Origin: Paraburkholderia xenovorans LB400
GTDB taxonomy: Bacteria > Pseudomonadota > Gammaproteobacteria > Burkholderiales > Burkholderiaceae
Length of the DNA: 64,000 bases
Assembly (NCBI RefSeq): GCF_000013645.1
Contig: NC_007952.1
Span: 62,001 to 126,000, forward strand
Reading direction: 5' to 3'
The stretch's first letter is position 1. Every line of letters begins with the position of its first letter. Under the pieces are notes generated by a model, which saw only the letters and a list, made by a program, of their open reading frames with translations, made no database searches and was not told where the DNA came from. Position numbers and translations under genes: made by a program. This document shows, piece by piece, positions 18,084 through 26,337 of the stretch.

Positions 18084-18932
18084 ATGAAACTGCTTCGTTA
18101 TGGGCCGAAAGGCCAGGAAAAGCCGGGCTTGCTCGACGCGCAAGGCAAGATTCGTGATCTGTCGAAAGTGGTGGCCGATATCGACGGCGCCGCGCTGACC
18201 GACGAAGGTCTCGCCAGATTGCGCGCGCTCGATCCGGCCTCGCTGCCGCTGGTCGAAGGCAATCCGCGCATCGGCCCGTGTGTCGGCAAGATCGGCAAGT
18301 TCATCTGCATCGGCTTGAATTACGCGGATCACGCGGCGGAATCGAATCTGCCGGTGCCGGCCGAACCGGTCATCTTCAACAAGTGGACGAGCGCGATCAG
18401 CGGACCGAACGACGACGTGGAAATTCCGCGCGGCTCGAAGAAAACGGATTGGGAAGTCGAACTCGGCGTGGTGATCGGCAAGCCGGCGAAATATATCGAC
18501 GAAGCCAACGCGCTCGATTACGTCGCCGGTTACTGCGTGATCAACGACGTGTCGGAACGCGAATGGCAGATCGAAAAGGGCGGGACGTGGGACAAGGGCA
18601 AGGGTTTTGATACGTTCGGCCCGATCGGTCCGTGGGTGGTCACGCGCGATGAAGTCGCGGACCCGCAGAATCTGAGCCTGTGGCTCGAAGTGGACGGCCA
18701 TCGCTATCAGAACGGCAGCACGAAGACGATGGTGTTCGGCGTCGCGAAACTGGTCTCGTACGTGTCGCAGTGCATGAGCCTGCAACCGGGCGACGTGATT
18801 TCCACCGGCACGCCGCCGGGCGTCGGCATGGGCGTGAAGCCGAATCCGGTGTTCCTGAAGCCGGGCCAGACGATTCGCCTGGGTATTGAAGGTCTGGGCG
18901 AGCAAACGCAGAAGACTTACGCGGCGGAGTAA
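18084..18932 (+). CDS. Fumarylacetoacetase-fold hydrolase, probable 2,4-diketo-3-deoxy-L-fuconate hydrolase
   Basis: 282-residue FAH-family enzyme, last gene of the operon. Metal ligands of the fold are visible at E124 and E126 (DWEVELGVV) and D155 (VINDVSE), with GKGFDTFGPIGPWVVT and ISTGTPPGVGMG completing the family pattern. AAGGAAG lies about 9 bases upstream of the ATG. In the non-phosphorylating L-fucose pathway this enzyme cleaves the diketo acid into pyruvate and lactate. A strong terminator follows 30 bases after the stop, closing the operon. Confidence 0.9.
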   Translation: MKLLRYGPKGQEKPGLLDAQGKIRDLSKVVADIDGAALTDEGLARLRALDPASLPLVEGNPRIGPCVGKIGKFICIGLNYADHAAESNLPVPAEPVIFNKWTSAISGPNDDVEIPRGSKKTDWEVELGVVIGKPAKYIDEANALDYVAGYCVINDVSEREWQIEKGGTWDKGKGFDTFGPIGPWVVTRDEVADPQNLSLWLEVDGHRYQNGSTKTMVFGVAKLVSYVSQCMSLQPGDVISTGTPPGVGMGVKPNPVFLKPGQTIRLGIEGLGEQTQKTYAAE

Positions 18933-18961
18933 GTCGCGCTCGCGAATCTCATTGCATGAAG

Positions 18962-19002
18962 AAAGGCGGTTCCTGCATCTACAGGCAGGAACCGCCTTTT
19001 TT
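18962..19002 (+). terminator. Strong intrinsic terminator closing the fucose-type operon
   Basis: A perfect 15-bp stem (AAAGGCGGTTCCTGC with its complement), 8-base loop, then a run of six or more T. It is 30 bases after the FAH-hydrolase stop. Confidence 0.95.
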
Positions 19003-19094
19003 GTGCGCGCCGCTGCTGCTCAGGTGCGCTGTTCCGCGAGCCTTGGCGCAGATAGACGAGCTAGACGGCCGACATGCATGTGCTGGTGCATCTC

Positions 19095-20447
19095 TCAGGC
19101 ACGCTGTTCCGCGAGCAAACGGGCAAGCAACGCCACCAACTGATCGACGTGCGTGTCCTCAGTGCGCCACGACGACACGCTGATCCGGAACGCCGGCCGG
19201 CCTTGCCAGACAGTCTGGCCGAACCACGTCTCGCCCGACGCCTGCGCGGCTTCGCGAATCGCGACCGTTTGCGCGTCGGTGTTCGCCCGCACCAGTACCT
19301 GGTTCAGCACGACGCGGTTCACCACCTCGAAGCCCGCGGCGCGCAGACCTTCGGCAATTCGCGAAGCCTGCGCGCAATGCCGGTCGACCATCTCCTGCAC
19401 GCCGCTGCGCCCGAGCGAACGCAGCGCGGCCCAGATCGGAATGCCGCGCGCACGGCGCGAGAATTCGAGGTTCAGATTCTTCTGCGCGTCATGCGCGCCG
19501 CTCAGATAGACCGCGTCGCTGTTCATTGCCGCCGAGAGCGCCCGCGCGTCGCGACAGATCGCCATCGCGCCGTCATACGGCGTATTGAGCCATTTGTGGC
19601 CGTCGGTGGTCCAGCTGTCGGCACCGTCGATGCCCTCGGTCAGCGTCCGCTTCGACGACGCGCGCGCCCACAGGCCGAACGCGCCATCCACATGAACCCA
19701 CGCGCCGGCGGCTTTGGCGCGAGGAATCAGCTCCGCGAACGGATCGAATTCGCCGGTGTTCACTTCTCCGGCTTGCACGCAGAAGATCGTCATGTCGTCG
19801 AGCGGCGGCAACTGCGCGGGATCGATGCGGCCATGCTCATCCACGGGCGCGCTGACCACGCGCTTCATGCCGAAGCCGAGTACGCGCAGCGCCTTCTTCA
19901 CCGTGATATGGGCCATTTCCGAGATCACGACGCGCACAGGCGGCGCACCGTCCAGACCGTCGTTGTCGAAATCCCAGCCCTTGCGTGCGAGCAGCGCGCG
20001 CCGCGCGGCCGCAATGCAGACGAGCGTGCACGCCGTTGCGCTGGTGCCGAAGCCGATCGCCGCTTCACGCGGCAGATCGAGTGCGTCGAGTACCCAGCGC
20101 GCTGCGATTTTCTCGAGGGTGGCCGCGACCGGCGAGTTGTCGAAGGTGGACGCGCACTGGTCCCACGCGCCCATCAGACGCTCGGCCGCGGCGGCTGCCG
20201 GCAGCACCGCGCCGATCACGAAGCCGTAATAGCGCGGATCGTTCGACGCGACCGTGGCAGGCGTTCCGCTTTCATCGAGCAGGCGCAGCACGTCGGCGGG
20301 CGCGTGGCCGTGTTGCGGGAAAGCTTCGTCGAAGGCGGCGAGTTGCGCGAGCGCGGCCGCGTCCGGAAACACCCGGCGCTTGCCGATGCCGGCAAGGTAA
20401 GCATGCGCGCGCCGGTCCGCGTCGGCGGCAAGTGCGAGTTCGTCCAT
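19095..20447 (-). CDS. PLP-dependent decarboxylase (group II fold)
   Basis: 450-residue enzyme of the DOPA/glutamate-type decarboxylase family. ATG 20447 is chosen because GGGAG lies about 5 bases upstream; the frame extends 7 codons further. The PLP-lysine is K285 in TDGHKWLNTPYD, and the cofactor-contact aspartate is D254 in VHVDGAFGLWA. GFGTSATACTLVCIAAAR is the glycine-rich cofactor loop region. Proteins of this branch are mostly of unproven substrate (amino acid decarboxylases or related lyases). An ArsR-type regulator precedes it by 63 bases on the same strand, so they are likely co-transcribed. Confidence 0.86.
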   Translation of the reverse strand: MDELALAADADRRAHAYLAGIGKRRVFPDAAALAQLAAFDEAFPQHGHAPADVLRLLDESGTPATVASNDPRYYGFVIGAVLPAAAAAERLMGAWDQCASTFDNSPVAATLEKIAARWVLDALDLPREAAIGFGTSATACTLVCIAAARRALLARKGWDFDNDGLDGAPPVRVVISEMAHITVKKALRVLGFGMKRVVSAPVDEHGRIDPAQLPPLDDMTIFCVQAGEVNTGEFDPFAELIPRAKAAGAWVHVDGAFGLWARASSKRTLTEGIDGADSWTTDGHKWLNTPYDGAMAICRDARALSAAMNSDAVYLSGAHDAQKNLNLEFSRRARGIPIWAALRSLGRSGVQEMVDRHCAQASRIAEGLRAAGFEVVNRVVLNQVLVRANTDAQTVAIREAAQASGETWFGQTVWQGRPAFRISVSSWRTEDTHVDQLVALLARLLAEQRA

Positions 20448-20510
20448 ATGGCTCCCTGAATCAATCAAGTATCGAAAAGGTGGCGGCGTGATCTCGTGAA
20501 GACCCTGTGC

Positions 20511-20813
20511 CTAGAGATTGGCGAGGTCGCGGCCGAGCTTCTGCAACTCGGCGTCGATCCGCTTGTAATAGGTGAATTTGCCGATCCGCTGCGCGCGCAC
20601 GAGTCCCGCATCGGCGAGGATGCGCATGTGGCGCGTGGTCGTGGCGGGCGCAATGCCGAGCTTCTCCGTGATGAACGTGCAGCACACGCCGACTGTTTCG
20701 ATATCGGCATGATCCTGATAGGGGAAATGCCGCGTCGGCTCCTTCAGCCAGCGCATGACGGCGAGCCGGCTGGCGTTCGCAAGCGCGTTGATGCGGGTGA
20801 GGTCGTCTGTCAT
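20511..20813 (-). CDS. ArsR-type winged-helix transcriptional regulator
   Basis: 100-residue DNA-binding protein. The helix-turn-helix region is ITEKLGIAPATTTRHMRILADAGLV, and the wing is RIGKFTYYKR, as in the ArsR/SmtB group. Cysteines occur at VCCTF near residue 44, but there is no clear metal-binding CxC on the recognition helix, so a non-metal signal is possible. It lies between a PLP decarboxylase (downstream, same strand) and a thioesterase. A 26-bp dyad is centred 50 bases ahead of its start, consistent with autoregulation. Confidence 0.9.
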   Translation of the reverse strand: MTDDLTRINALANASRLAVMRWLKEPTRHFPYQDHADIETVGVCCTFITEKLGIAPATTTRHMRILADAGLVRAQRIGKFTYYKRIDAELQKLGRDLANL

Positions 20814-20850
20814 GAAGCGGCGCGCCCAACGGAGCCATCAGTCGATAACA

Positions 20851-20876
20851 TTTCGTATATTAGCTAAATGACGAAA
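20851..20876. promoter_or_regulatory. Interrupted palindrome upstream of the ArsR-type gene
   Basis: TTTCGT and ACGAAA flank an inner TTAGCTAA, all sharing one centre of symmetry (between 20863 and 20864). The site begins 37 bases upstream of the regulator's start codon, where its promoter should be, and the segment is much more AT-rich than its flanks. This is the expected form of an autoregulatory ArsR-family operator. Confidence 0.65.
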
Positions 20877-20930
20877 CGTGGGCAAGCGCCTGCATGACGG
20901 CGCGACATGCTTCAGAAAGAGGCGAAGGCA

Positions 20931-21365
20931 TCAGTTCCCGTGTTCGTGTTCGCCGCTCTCGCTGATCCGGTTCACCGTGCCTTGCGCGACGGCAATCAGC
21001 TTTTCGCGATTGCCTTCCATGACAAACACGTTGCATTGGCAGGTTGCCTGATGCTGGCCCGCATAGACCACCTTCGCGCGCGCGATCAGCATGCCGTTGA
21101 CGGCCGGGCGCAGGTAATTGATCTTGTATTCCCCGGTCACGACCTTCGGCCCCAGCAGCAGCGCGCCGGCGAATGTCAGCGCATTGTCGACGAGATAGCT
21201 GATCACGCCGCCATGCACGAAGCCGTGCTGTTGCCGCAGCTCGTCGCGGATCGGCAGGCTCAGCGTGAGTTCGTTGGTGCCTGTGTGCATCAACTCTGCG
21301 CCCAACAGCATGCTGAACGGCTGGGCATGCAGTGCGCCGCGCGCCCGGTCGAGGAGGTCGGTCAT
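20931..21365 (-). CDS. PaaI-type hotdog thioesterase
   Basis: 144-residue single hotdog domain protein, likely hydrolysing an acyl-CoA. ATG 21365 is preceded by AAGGA; an upstream in-frame start at 21398 is unlikely. The family signature HGGVISYLVDNAL is present with the catalytic aspartate, followed by TGEYKINYLRPA. The C-terminus is hydrophilic (SGEHEHGN). It is separated from the ArsR-type gene by 117 bases with its own operator, so it is probably a separate transcription unit on the same strand. Substrate unknown. Confidence 0.88.
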   Translation of the reverse strand: MTDLLDRARGALHAQPFSMLLGAELMHTGTNELTLSLPIRDELRQQHGFVHGGVISYLVDNALTFAGALLLGPKVVTGEYKINYLRPAVNGMLIARAKVVYAGQHQATCQCNVFVMEGNREKLIAVAQGTVNRISESGEHEHGN

Positions 21366-21574
21366 TGTGATTCCTTCGGGCGTGGCCCGCGGTGGCAATC
21401 TGCACTGGCCTGCGTCGTGCAGTCCCTACCCACTCTAGGAAGCGCCCACGCACCGCGTCAAGGTGAATCGGCAATCTGTGCCATGCATTGTTGTGCGAAA
21501 TGACTGCAGTAGCGAAGTTGGCCGATGAAAAGGGGATGTAAGACGATCTTTGATGCAATTGGTCTCAAGGGCGG

Positions 21575-21601
21575 CGAGCCTATGCCGTTAACCCTGACGT
21601 A
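21575..21601 (+). promoter_or_regulatory. FliA (sigma-28) type promoter of the mcp gene
   Basis: TCAAGGGC, 11 bases, GCCGTTAA closely matches the flagellar sigma-28 pattern (TAAAGTTT-N11-GCCGATAA in E. coli). It lies 34 bases before the mcp start codon, placing chemoreceptor expression under flagellar control. Confidence 0.75.
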
Positions 21602-21634
21602 GCTCCCGTCATTCTTTGTCTTCAGGTATTCACG

Positions 21635-23257
21635 ATGTTCAGCAAGATCAAGGTCGCATCCGGCCTGTTGTGTGTTCTGGCCGCGTTCTGCGTTTTCCAG
21701 CTTGTCACGGTCGGCTTGGGGTTCTGGTCGCTCACGCGCACTCATGACGACGTGAACGATCTGTCGAACATCGCCTTGAAGCAGGTCGACGCGGTCAACG
21801 AAACGACCCAGCGTCTGATGGACGCGCGCATCAACCTCTCGCGGGCCGGGACGCGCATGGTGCGCGGCGGCTCCGAGCCGACCGACATCGTGCAGCACGC
21901 CCGCGAACAGTTGACGGCCGCCGACCAGTCGTTCGCCGCCTTCATGAGCGCACCCAAAACCAGCGACGAAAACGGCGCCCGCGCCGCCGCGCTCGCCGAG
22001 CGCTACAGGAAGCTGCACGACGCGCTCGCGGAACTGGTGCAGTTTCTCGACTCGAACAATATCCAGGCTTTTCTCGATCAGCCGACCCAGTCGTTCCAGG
22101 ACGCCTATCTCGGCGAATCGCATAACTTCGTGCAGTTCGGCACCGCGGCGAGCCGGGCATCGCTCGATTCGATCGATACGCGTATGGCGACGTTTCGCGC
22201 GGTGAGCATCGTGATTCTCGTGGCTCTGGTGGCCGGCACGTTCGCCGTGCATACGGCGCTGCGCCGGGGCGTGGTAACGCCGCTGGAAGAAGCGGGCCGT
22301 CACTTCGACCGTATCGCGCAAGGCCGGTTGGACCAGCCAATCGCCGCGCACGGCACCAATGAAATCGGCCGCCTGTTCTCGGGTCTCGCGAAAATGCAGG
22401 CGAGCGTGGCGCGTACGGTGCAAACCGTGCGCGAGTCCGCAGACTCGATCCACCTCGGCGCCGACGAAATCGCGACCGGCAACGCCGATCTGTCGGCGCG
22501 CACGGAAAACCAGGCGGCGTCGCTCGAAGAAACCGCGTCGAGCATGGAGGAACTGACCGCCACCGTGCGCCAGAACGCCGATCACGCCCGTGAGGCCAAC
22601 GCACTCGCCGGGACCGCGCTCGAAGCGACCTCGCGCGGCAGCGAGGTGGTCAACCAGGTGGTGGAGAAGATGCGCGGCATCGCGCAGAGTTCGGACAAGA
22701 TCGCCGAGATCATTTCGGTGATCGACGGCATTGCGTTCCAGACCAATATTCTCGCGCTGAACGCGGCCGTCGAAGCGGCGCGCGCGGGCGAGCAGGGGCG
22801 CGGTTTCGCCGTGGTGGCGGGCGAAGTGCGGGGCCTCGCGCAGCGCAGCGCGCAGTCGGCGAAGGAAATCAAAACGTTGATCAGCGAATCGGTGGCCGAG
22901 ATCCGGGGCGGTTCGACGCTGGTCGAGCATGCCGGAGAAGCGATGAGCAACGTGTCGACGTCGATTTCGCGCGTCACGCAGATGATGGCGGAAATCAGCG
23001 CGTCGTCGCTCGAACAGAGCACGGGCATCGAGCAGATCAACCAGGCGGTGGTGCAGATGGATGAGATGACGCAGCAGAACGCGGCGCTCGTCGAACAGGC
23101 CGCGGCAGCGGCGGCTTCGCTGCATCAGCAGACGCAGCAGTTGAAGCAGGCTGTTTCCGTGTTCGAAATTTCTGAATCTGTGTTGCGCACGCAACAAATC
23201 GACGAAGCACGTGGGCGAACAGTCGATTTCCCGTTGTCGGGCATGCGCGCAATTTAA
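21635..23257 (+). CDS. Methyl-accepting chemotaxis protein (four-helix-bundle sensor type)
   Basis: 540-residue inner-membrane chemoreceptor. TM1 (VASGLLCVLAAFCVFQLVTV, about residues 8-30), periplasmic helical sensor of about 160 residues as in Tar/Tsr, TM2 (VSIVILVALVAGTFAVHTAL), HAMP, then the signalling domain with the hairpin tip IAFQTNILALNAAVEAARAGEQGRGFAVVAGEVR. It ends MRAI and has no CheR-docking pentapeptide. Transcribed alone from a sigma-28 promoter and ended by a bidirectional terminator. Ligand cannot be inferred. Confidence 0.95.
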   Translation: MFSKIKVASGLLCVLAAFCVFQLVTVGLGFWSLTRTHDDVNDLSNIALKQVDAVNETTQRLMDARINLSRAGTRMVRGGSEPTDIVQHAREQLTAADQSFAAFMSAPKTSDENGARAAALAERYRKLHDALAELVQFLDSNNIQAFLDQPTQSFQDAYLGESHNFVQFGTAASRASLDSIDTRMATFRAVSIVILVALVAGTFAVHTALRRGVVTPLEEAGRHFDRIAQGRLDQPIAAHGTNEIGRLFSGLAKMQASVARTVQTVRESADSIHLGADEIATGNADLSARTENQAASLEETASSMEELTATVRQNADHAREANALAGTALEATSRGSEVVNQVVEKMRGIAQSSDKIAEIISVIDGIAFQTNILALNAAVEAARAGEQGRGFAVVAGEVRGLAQRSAQSAKEIKTLISESVAEIRGGSTLVEHAGEAMSNVSTSISRVTQMMAEISASSLEQSTGIEQINQAVVQMDEMTQQNAALVEQAAAAAASLHQQTQQLKQAVSVFEISESVLRTQQIDEARGRTVDFPLSGMRAI

Positions 23258-23295
23258 GCCCGCGCAAGTGCTCGGCAGGACTCGGCCGGCCAAAG

Positions 23296-23323
23296 AAAAT
23301 GGCCCGCCAAAGCGGGCCATTTT
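23296..23323. terminator. Bidirectional terminator between mcp and cspA
   Basis: A perfect 12-bp stem AAAATGGCCCGC/GCGGGCCATTTT with a CAAA loop. The A/T tracts at both ends suit termination of mcp on the plus strand and cspA on the minus strand. Confidence 0.85.
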
Positions 23324-23370
23324 GCATCAGACGCAAGCGCCTAAGGGTGCCTCAACGTACCTGACGGTAC

Positions 23371-23574
23371 TTAGGCCGGCTGGATGTTCGCAGCTTGCTT
23401 GCCCTTCGGGCCTTGCTTAACTTCAAACGTCACCTTCTGGTTTTCCTGCAGGGACTTGAAGCCGCTGCCTTGAACTTCCGAAAAGTGCGCGAACAGGTCT
23501 TCGCCGCCGTCGTCCGGCGTGATGAAGCCAAAGCCCTTTGCATCGTTAAACCACTTCACAGTACCTGTTGCCAT
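23371..23574 (-). CDS. cspA: Cold-shock protein (CspA family)
   Basis: 67-residue single cold-shock domain; binds RNA/ssDNA and melts secondary structure. ATG 23574 gives the canonical MATGTVKWFNDAKGFGFI; a frame opening at 23604 would add ten unrelated residues. RNP1 is KGFGFI (13-18) and RNP2 is LFAHF (27-31). The AT-rich leader is probably about 70 bases (a weak promoter TTGGCG-N18-TACAAC, read on the minus strand at 23649-23678), as is usual for csp mRNAs. Which paralogue it is, and whether it is cold-induced, cannot be told. Confidence 0.95.
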   Translation of the reverse strand: MATGTVKWFNDAKGFGFITPDDGGEDLFAHFSEVQGSGFKSLQENQKVTFEVKQGPKGKQAANIQPA

Positions 23575-23792
23575 TTTTAATCCAGTAAATGTTGTGTGTT
23601 GCATTCGCGACCGCTATTTCTCAACGCGAGATCGAGCGCGAAGTAGGAGTTGTATCACGTCTTTATGACGGACGCCAACCAACCAGTATTCGGGTATTCC
23701 CCCGCATCGGCCTTTTTTCGGCCTGGCGACCGATTGGAAGGGTGCTCCGTCCGGTAGGGTAAACTGCTTGTATTACTCTTCCAGGAAAAACA

Positions 23793-24068
23793 TTGACACA
23801 TTATTTGCAAGAAGAACTTACCTCGTTCTGGAGTCGTTTGACCCCCTATCTGGCGATATTGGAGTCTAAATCCCCTCAAGAAGGCGCCCCGGACCCGGTC
23901 GGCCGTATCACTGTCGATACGGTAGACCGCCAGGCTTTCGCCCTTCACACGACCGATCAGAAGCCGCACGGCGACGCATCGGATATCCCCACCGGGCAGA
24001 GCGCAACTTATATGCGTTTTAAATCTGCCGGCTCCGATTGGAGCCCCTGGCAGCGCGAAGAGTACTGA
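23793..24068 (+). CDS. Small hypothetical protein, 91 residues
   Basis: Hydrophilic acidic protein starting at TTG with AGGA 6 bases upstream. No signal peptide, membrane segment or motif that I recognise; the N-terminus is amphipathic (LQEELTSFWSRL) and the C-terminus is Trp/Ser-rich (SAGSDWSPWQREEY). It is divergent from cspA and convergent with the AGE-family gene. Slightly lower GC than its surroundings in the first 80 bases. The frame is clean and has third-position GC bias further in, so I accept it as real, with reserve about the start. Confidence 0.6.
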   Translation: MTHYLQEELTSFWSRLTPYLAILESKSPQEGAPDPVGRITVDTVDRQAFALHTTDQKPHGDASDIPTGQSATYMRFKSAGSDWSPWQREEY

Positions 24069-24134
24069 TCGGGCGGCCGGTTTTTGCGGCCGCGCGGTCG
24101 CTGCGCCCGTTCGTTGCGCGGTTTGCCAGTGGTG

Positions 24135-25244
24135 TCACGCCGGCAACGCCGCATAGGCTGTTGCGAGGTGATAGGGCGTGGTCGACGGCATGTCGGCGCG
24201 CGCCACCTCACCCGCTGGCGTCTTGCATTCGAACCAGCCCTGCGGACGCAGGAAACGTTGCTGGAACAGTTCAATTTGCCGTGGCAGCGCGGCGAGCGCG
24301 GCTGGCTCGTCGTGGCTTGCCAGCGCGCGCAGATATTCCGTTTGCGCCCAGATCCGCTGGGTCGCGTCCTTGACCCAGCCGGTTTCGTCAAGCGAGGCGC
24401 ACACGCCGCCTGTTTCCCGGTCTACCCCGTTTTGCTGCGCGAAACTGAACGCACGCGGCATGGCCTCGGCAAGACCGGAGCCCTCGAACACGGCGCCCGC
24501 CTGCCTGACCAGCCAGAACCACTCGAACTGGTGACCGGGTTCCAGACGGTTATCGTCCGCGCCAATCGGCAATTCGGCGATGCAACCCGTAGGCGCATGC
24601 ATGAAATGACGGGCGACTGCGCCGGCGAGGCGCCGCAATGCGGCGTCGAAAGCGTTGTCGTGCGTGGCTTCGCGAGCGGCCAGCCAGGCTTCGGTCAGGT
24701 GCATCAACGGATTCTGGATCGGCGTACCCGTTACGCCGGCGAAATCCGCGGTCAGCGCGGCGTTGAACAGATCGCCTTCAGCGGCGAAATGCGCCTGGAT
24801 CAGCGCCGACGTGCGATGCACGATTTCCAGCGCGTCGCGATTGCCGGAGCGCCGGCCATATTCCGCGCAAGCAAACACGACGAACGCATGCGTGTACAGA
24901 TCTTTCGTGGTGTCGAGCGGTGCGCCCTGCGGATCGACGCTGTAGAACCATCCGCCGTGGCGGGTGTCCTGAAAGGTATGCGTCAACGAGTCGAACAGCA
25001 CTCGCGCATGCGCTTCGTCGCCCGCTTGCGAGAACACGAACAGTTGCCGCGCGCAGGCCATTGCCCGGTAACGCGCGGGAGGTAACGGCTGGTGGTCCTC
25101 GGCGCCGAGCGCTTCGTAAGGCAGCTTCAGCGCGGTGTTGAAACCCGGGCCGCGCCACATGGGCAGCACTACGCCTGTGAAGTGATCGCGCAGCCGGGTA
25201 GCCAGCGCGATGGTGGAAGCGGCGGGAGGGTTCATGCTCTGCAT
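24135..25244 (-). CDS. AGE-family epimerase/isomerase
   Basis: 369-residue (alpha/alpha)6-barrel enzyme related to N-acylglucosamine 2-epimerase and the aldose-ketose isomerases YihS/mannose isomerase. I take ATG 25244 (MQSMNPPAAS); ATG 25235 is equally possible. Histidines of the active site appear in the expected places: DTRHGGWFYSVD, DLYTHAFVVFA, PGHQFEWFWL, and TPYHLATAY. The hydrophobic-helix repeats fit the barrel. It is transcribed alone; no sugar-nucleotide genes adjoin it, so a free-sugar (mannose/fructose-type) isomerase is more likely than sialic acid metabolism. Substrate unproven. Confidence 0.85.
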   Translation of the reverse strand: MQSMNPPAASTIALATRLRDHFTGVVLPMWRGPGFNTALKLPYEALGAEDHQPLPPARYRAMACARQLFVFSQAGDEAHARVLFDSLTHTFQDTRHGGWFYSVDPQGAPLDTTKDLYTHAFVVFACAEYGRRSGNRDALEIVHRTSALIQAHFAAEGDLFNAALTADFAGVTGTPIQNPLMHLTEAWLAAREATHDNAFDAALRRLAGAVARHFMHAPTGCIAELPIGADDNRLEPGHQFEWFWLVRQAGAVFEGSGLAEAMPRAFSFAQQNGVDRETGGVCASLDETGWVKDATQRIWAQTEYLRALASHDEPAALAALPRQIELFQQRFLRPQGWFECKTPAGEVARADMPSTTPYHLATAYAALPA

Positions 25245-25518
25245 AATCAAATTGATCCAGCTCGTATTTCGAAGCGCCCACGGACTCGTGCCGTAGCCTG
25301 AGTTGCTGCGCGGCGTGGTTGCCGGCAAGCCGGTTGGTGAGCGCGGATGCTACCTGTTTTTACGGGCCGGCAACCCCGGATCAGCACGACGACTTGCCGT
25401 GCAGCCCGCTTGACCCGCCTGGCGGCGCGCGGCTTAGCATAAAGCAAACGGGTCCCGCTGGCACTCCGGCGCCGGCGTGGAAAACACTTCAAATAATTGC
25501 CGATAAGGAGGAACAACA

Positions 25519-26205
25519 ATGCTGGGGAATCTCGAACTCATCGCCCGTCTGGTGCTGGCCGCGGCGCTCGGCAGCGTCATCGGCTTCGAGCGGGAACGGC
25601 TTTCATGGGCGGCGGGTTTGCGTACGCACATGCTGGTGTGCGTCGGTTCGACGCTCATCATGATCGTCTCGGCCTATGGCTTTGCGGAAGTGCTGAGCGG
25701 CGAGCACGTGGTGCTCGACCCTTCGCGGATGGCCGCGCAGGTAGTGTCCGGCATCGGCTTTCTCGGCGCGGGCTCGATCCTGCTGCGCGGCGAGATCGTG
25801 CGCGGGCTGACCACGGCGGCGAGCCTGTGGTCGGTCGCCGCCATCGGTCTGGCGGTGGGCGGCGGACTGTACACGGCGTCGATCGCGGCGACCATCATCA
25901 TTCTGATCATCCTTGCCGGCATCAAGCCGCTCGAACGCCGCTTCATCACGGTCAAGCAACGGCGCCAACTGACGATGATCGTCGAGCGCGGCACGATGAC
26001 GTTTCACTCGCTGCACGACGAACTCGGCGCCGCGAGCCCGCGCGTCAAGCAGTTCGTGATGCAGCAAAGCGAGGACGCGCCCGAGTGCGACGAGGTGGTG
26101 ATCACGTTGCATCGCGTGTCGAATACGGAATATGAGGCGATCTGCGGCCGCTTGCGTCAACTGCGCGGCGTCAGGCAGTTCCGGCAGGACGACGCGACTT
26201 CGTAA
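25519..26205 (+). CDS. MgtC/SapB-family membrane protein
   Basis: 228-residue inner-membrane protein. AAGGAGG at 25506-25512 is 6 bases before the ATG. Four to five hydrophobic segments fill residues 1-135; the family signature is VIGFERERLSWAAGLRTHMLVCVGS, and GIGFLGAGSILLRGE precedes the third to fourth spans. The C-terminal 90 residues form a soluble domain of the ACT-like type (MTFHSLHDELGAASPRVKQF). MgtC proteins affect growth at low magnesium and virulence in some pathogens; family membership is clear, role here is not. No Mg-responsive leader could be recognised upstream. Confidence 0.88.
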   Translation: MLGNLELIARLVLAAALGSVIGFERERLSWAAGLRTHMLVCVGSTLIMIVSAYGFAEVLSGEHVVLDPSRMAAQVVSGIGFLGAGSILLRGEIVRGLTTAASLWSVAAIGLAVGGGLYTASIAATIIILIILAGIKPLERRFITVKQRRQLTMIVERGTMTFHSLHDELGAASPRVKQFVMQQSEDAPECDEVVITLHRVSNTEYEAICGRLRQLRGVRQFRQDDATS

Positions 26206-26337
26206 AAACGGAAAATCCTCGGCGAATGGCTTCGGCGGGCGCGGGCGGCCATGCGACAATGCGGTCTCGAAAAATTCCAACGGCATTGACGAGCGGTGCC
26301 CGGCGCCCGCTGTCCGGCGACGACCGCTTTTTTCTCT

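Noticed and set aside
21458..23320. 620-residue minus-strand frame opposite the first mcp
   Set aside because: Antisense shadow of a clear chemoreceptor with a matched sigma-28 promoter.
24073..24093. Possible terminator GCGGCCG-GTTTTTG-CGGCCGC between convergent genes
   Set aside because: Seven-bp GC stem with the T run in the loop, not after the stem; kept out of the feature list.
25329..25518. Possible Mg2+-sensing leader upstream of the MgtC-type gene
   Set aside because: No recognisable riboswitch helices or small leader peptide; cannot be supported by eye.
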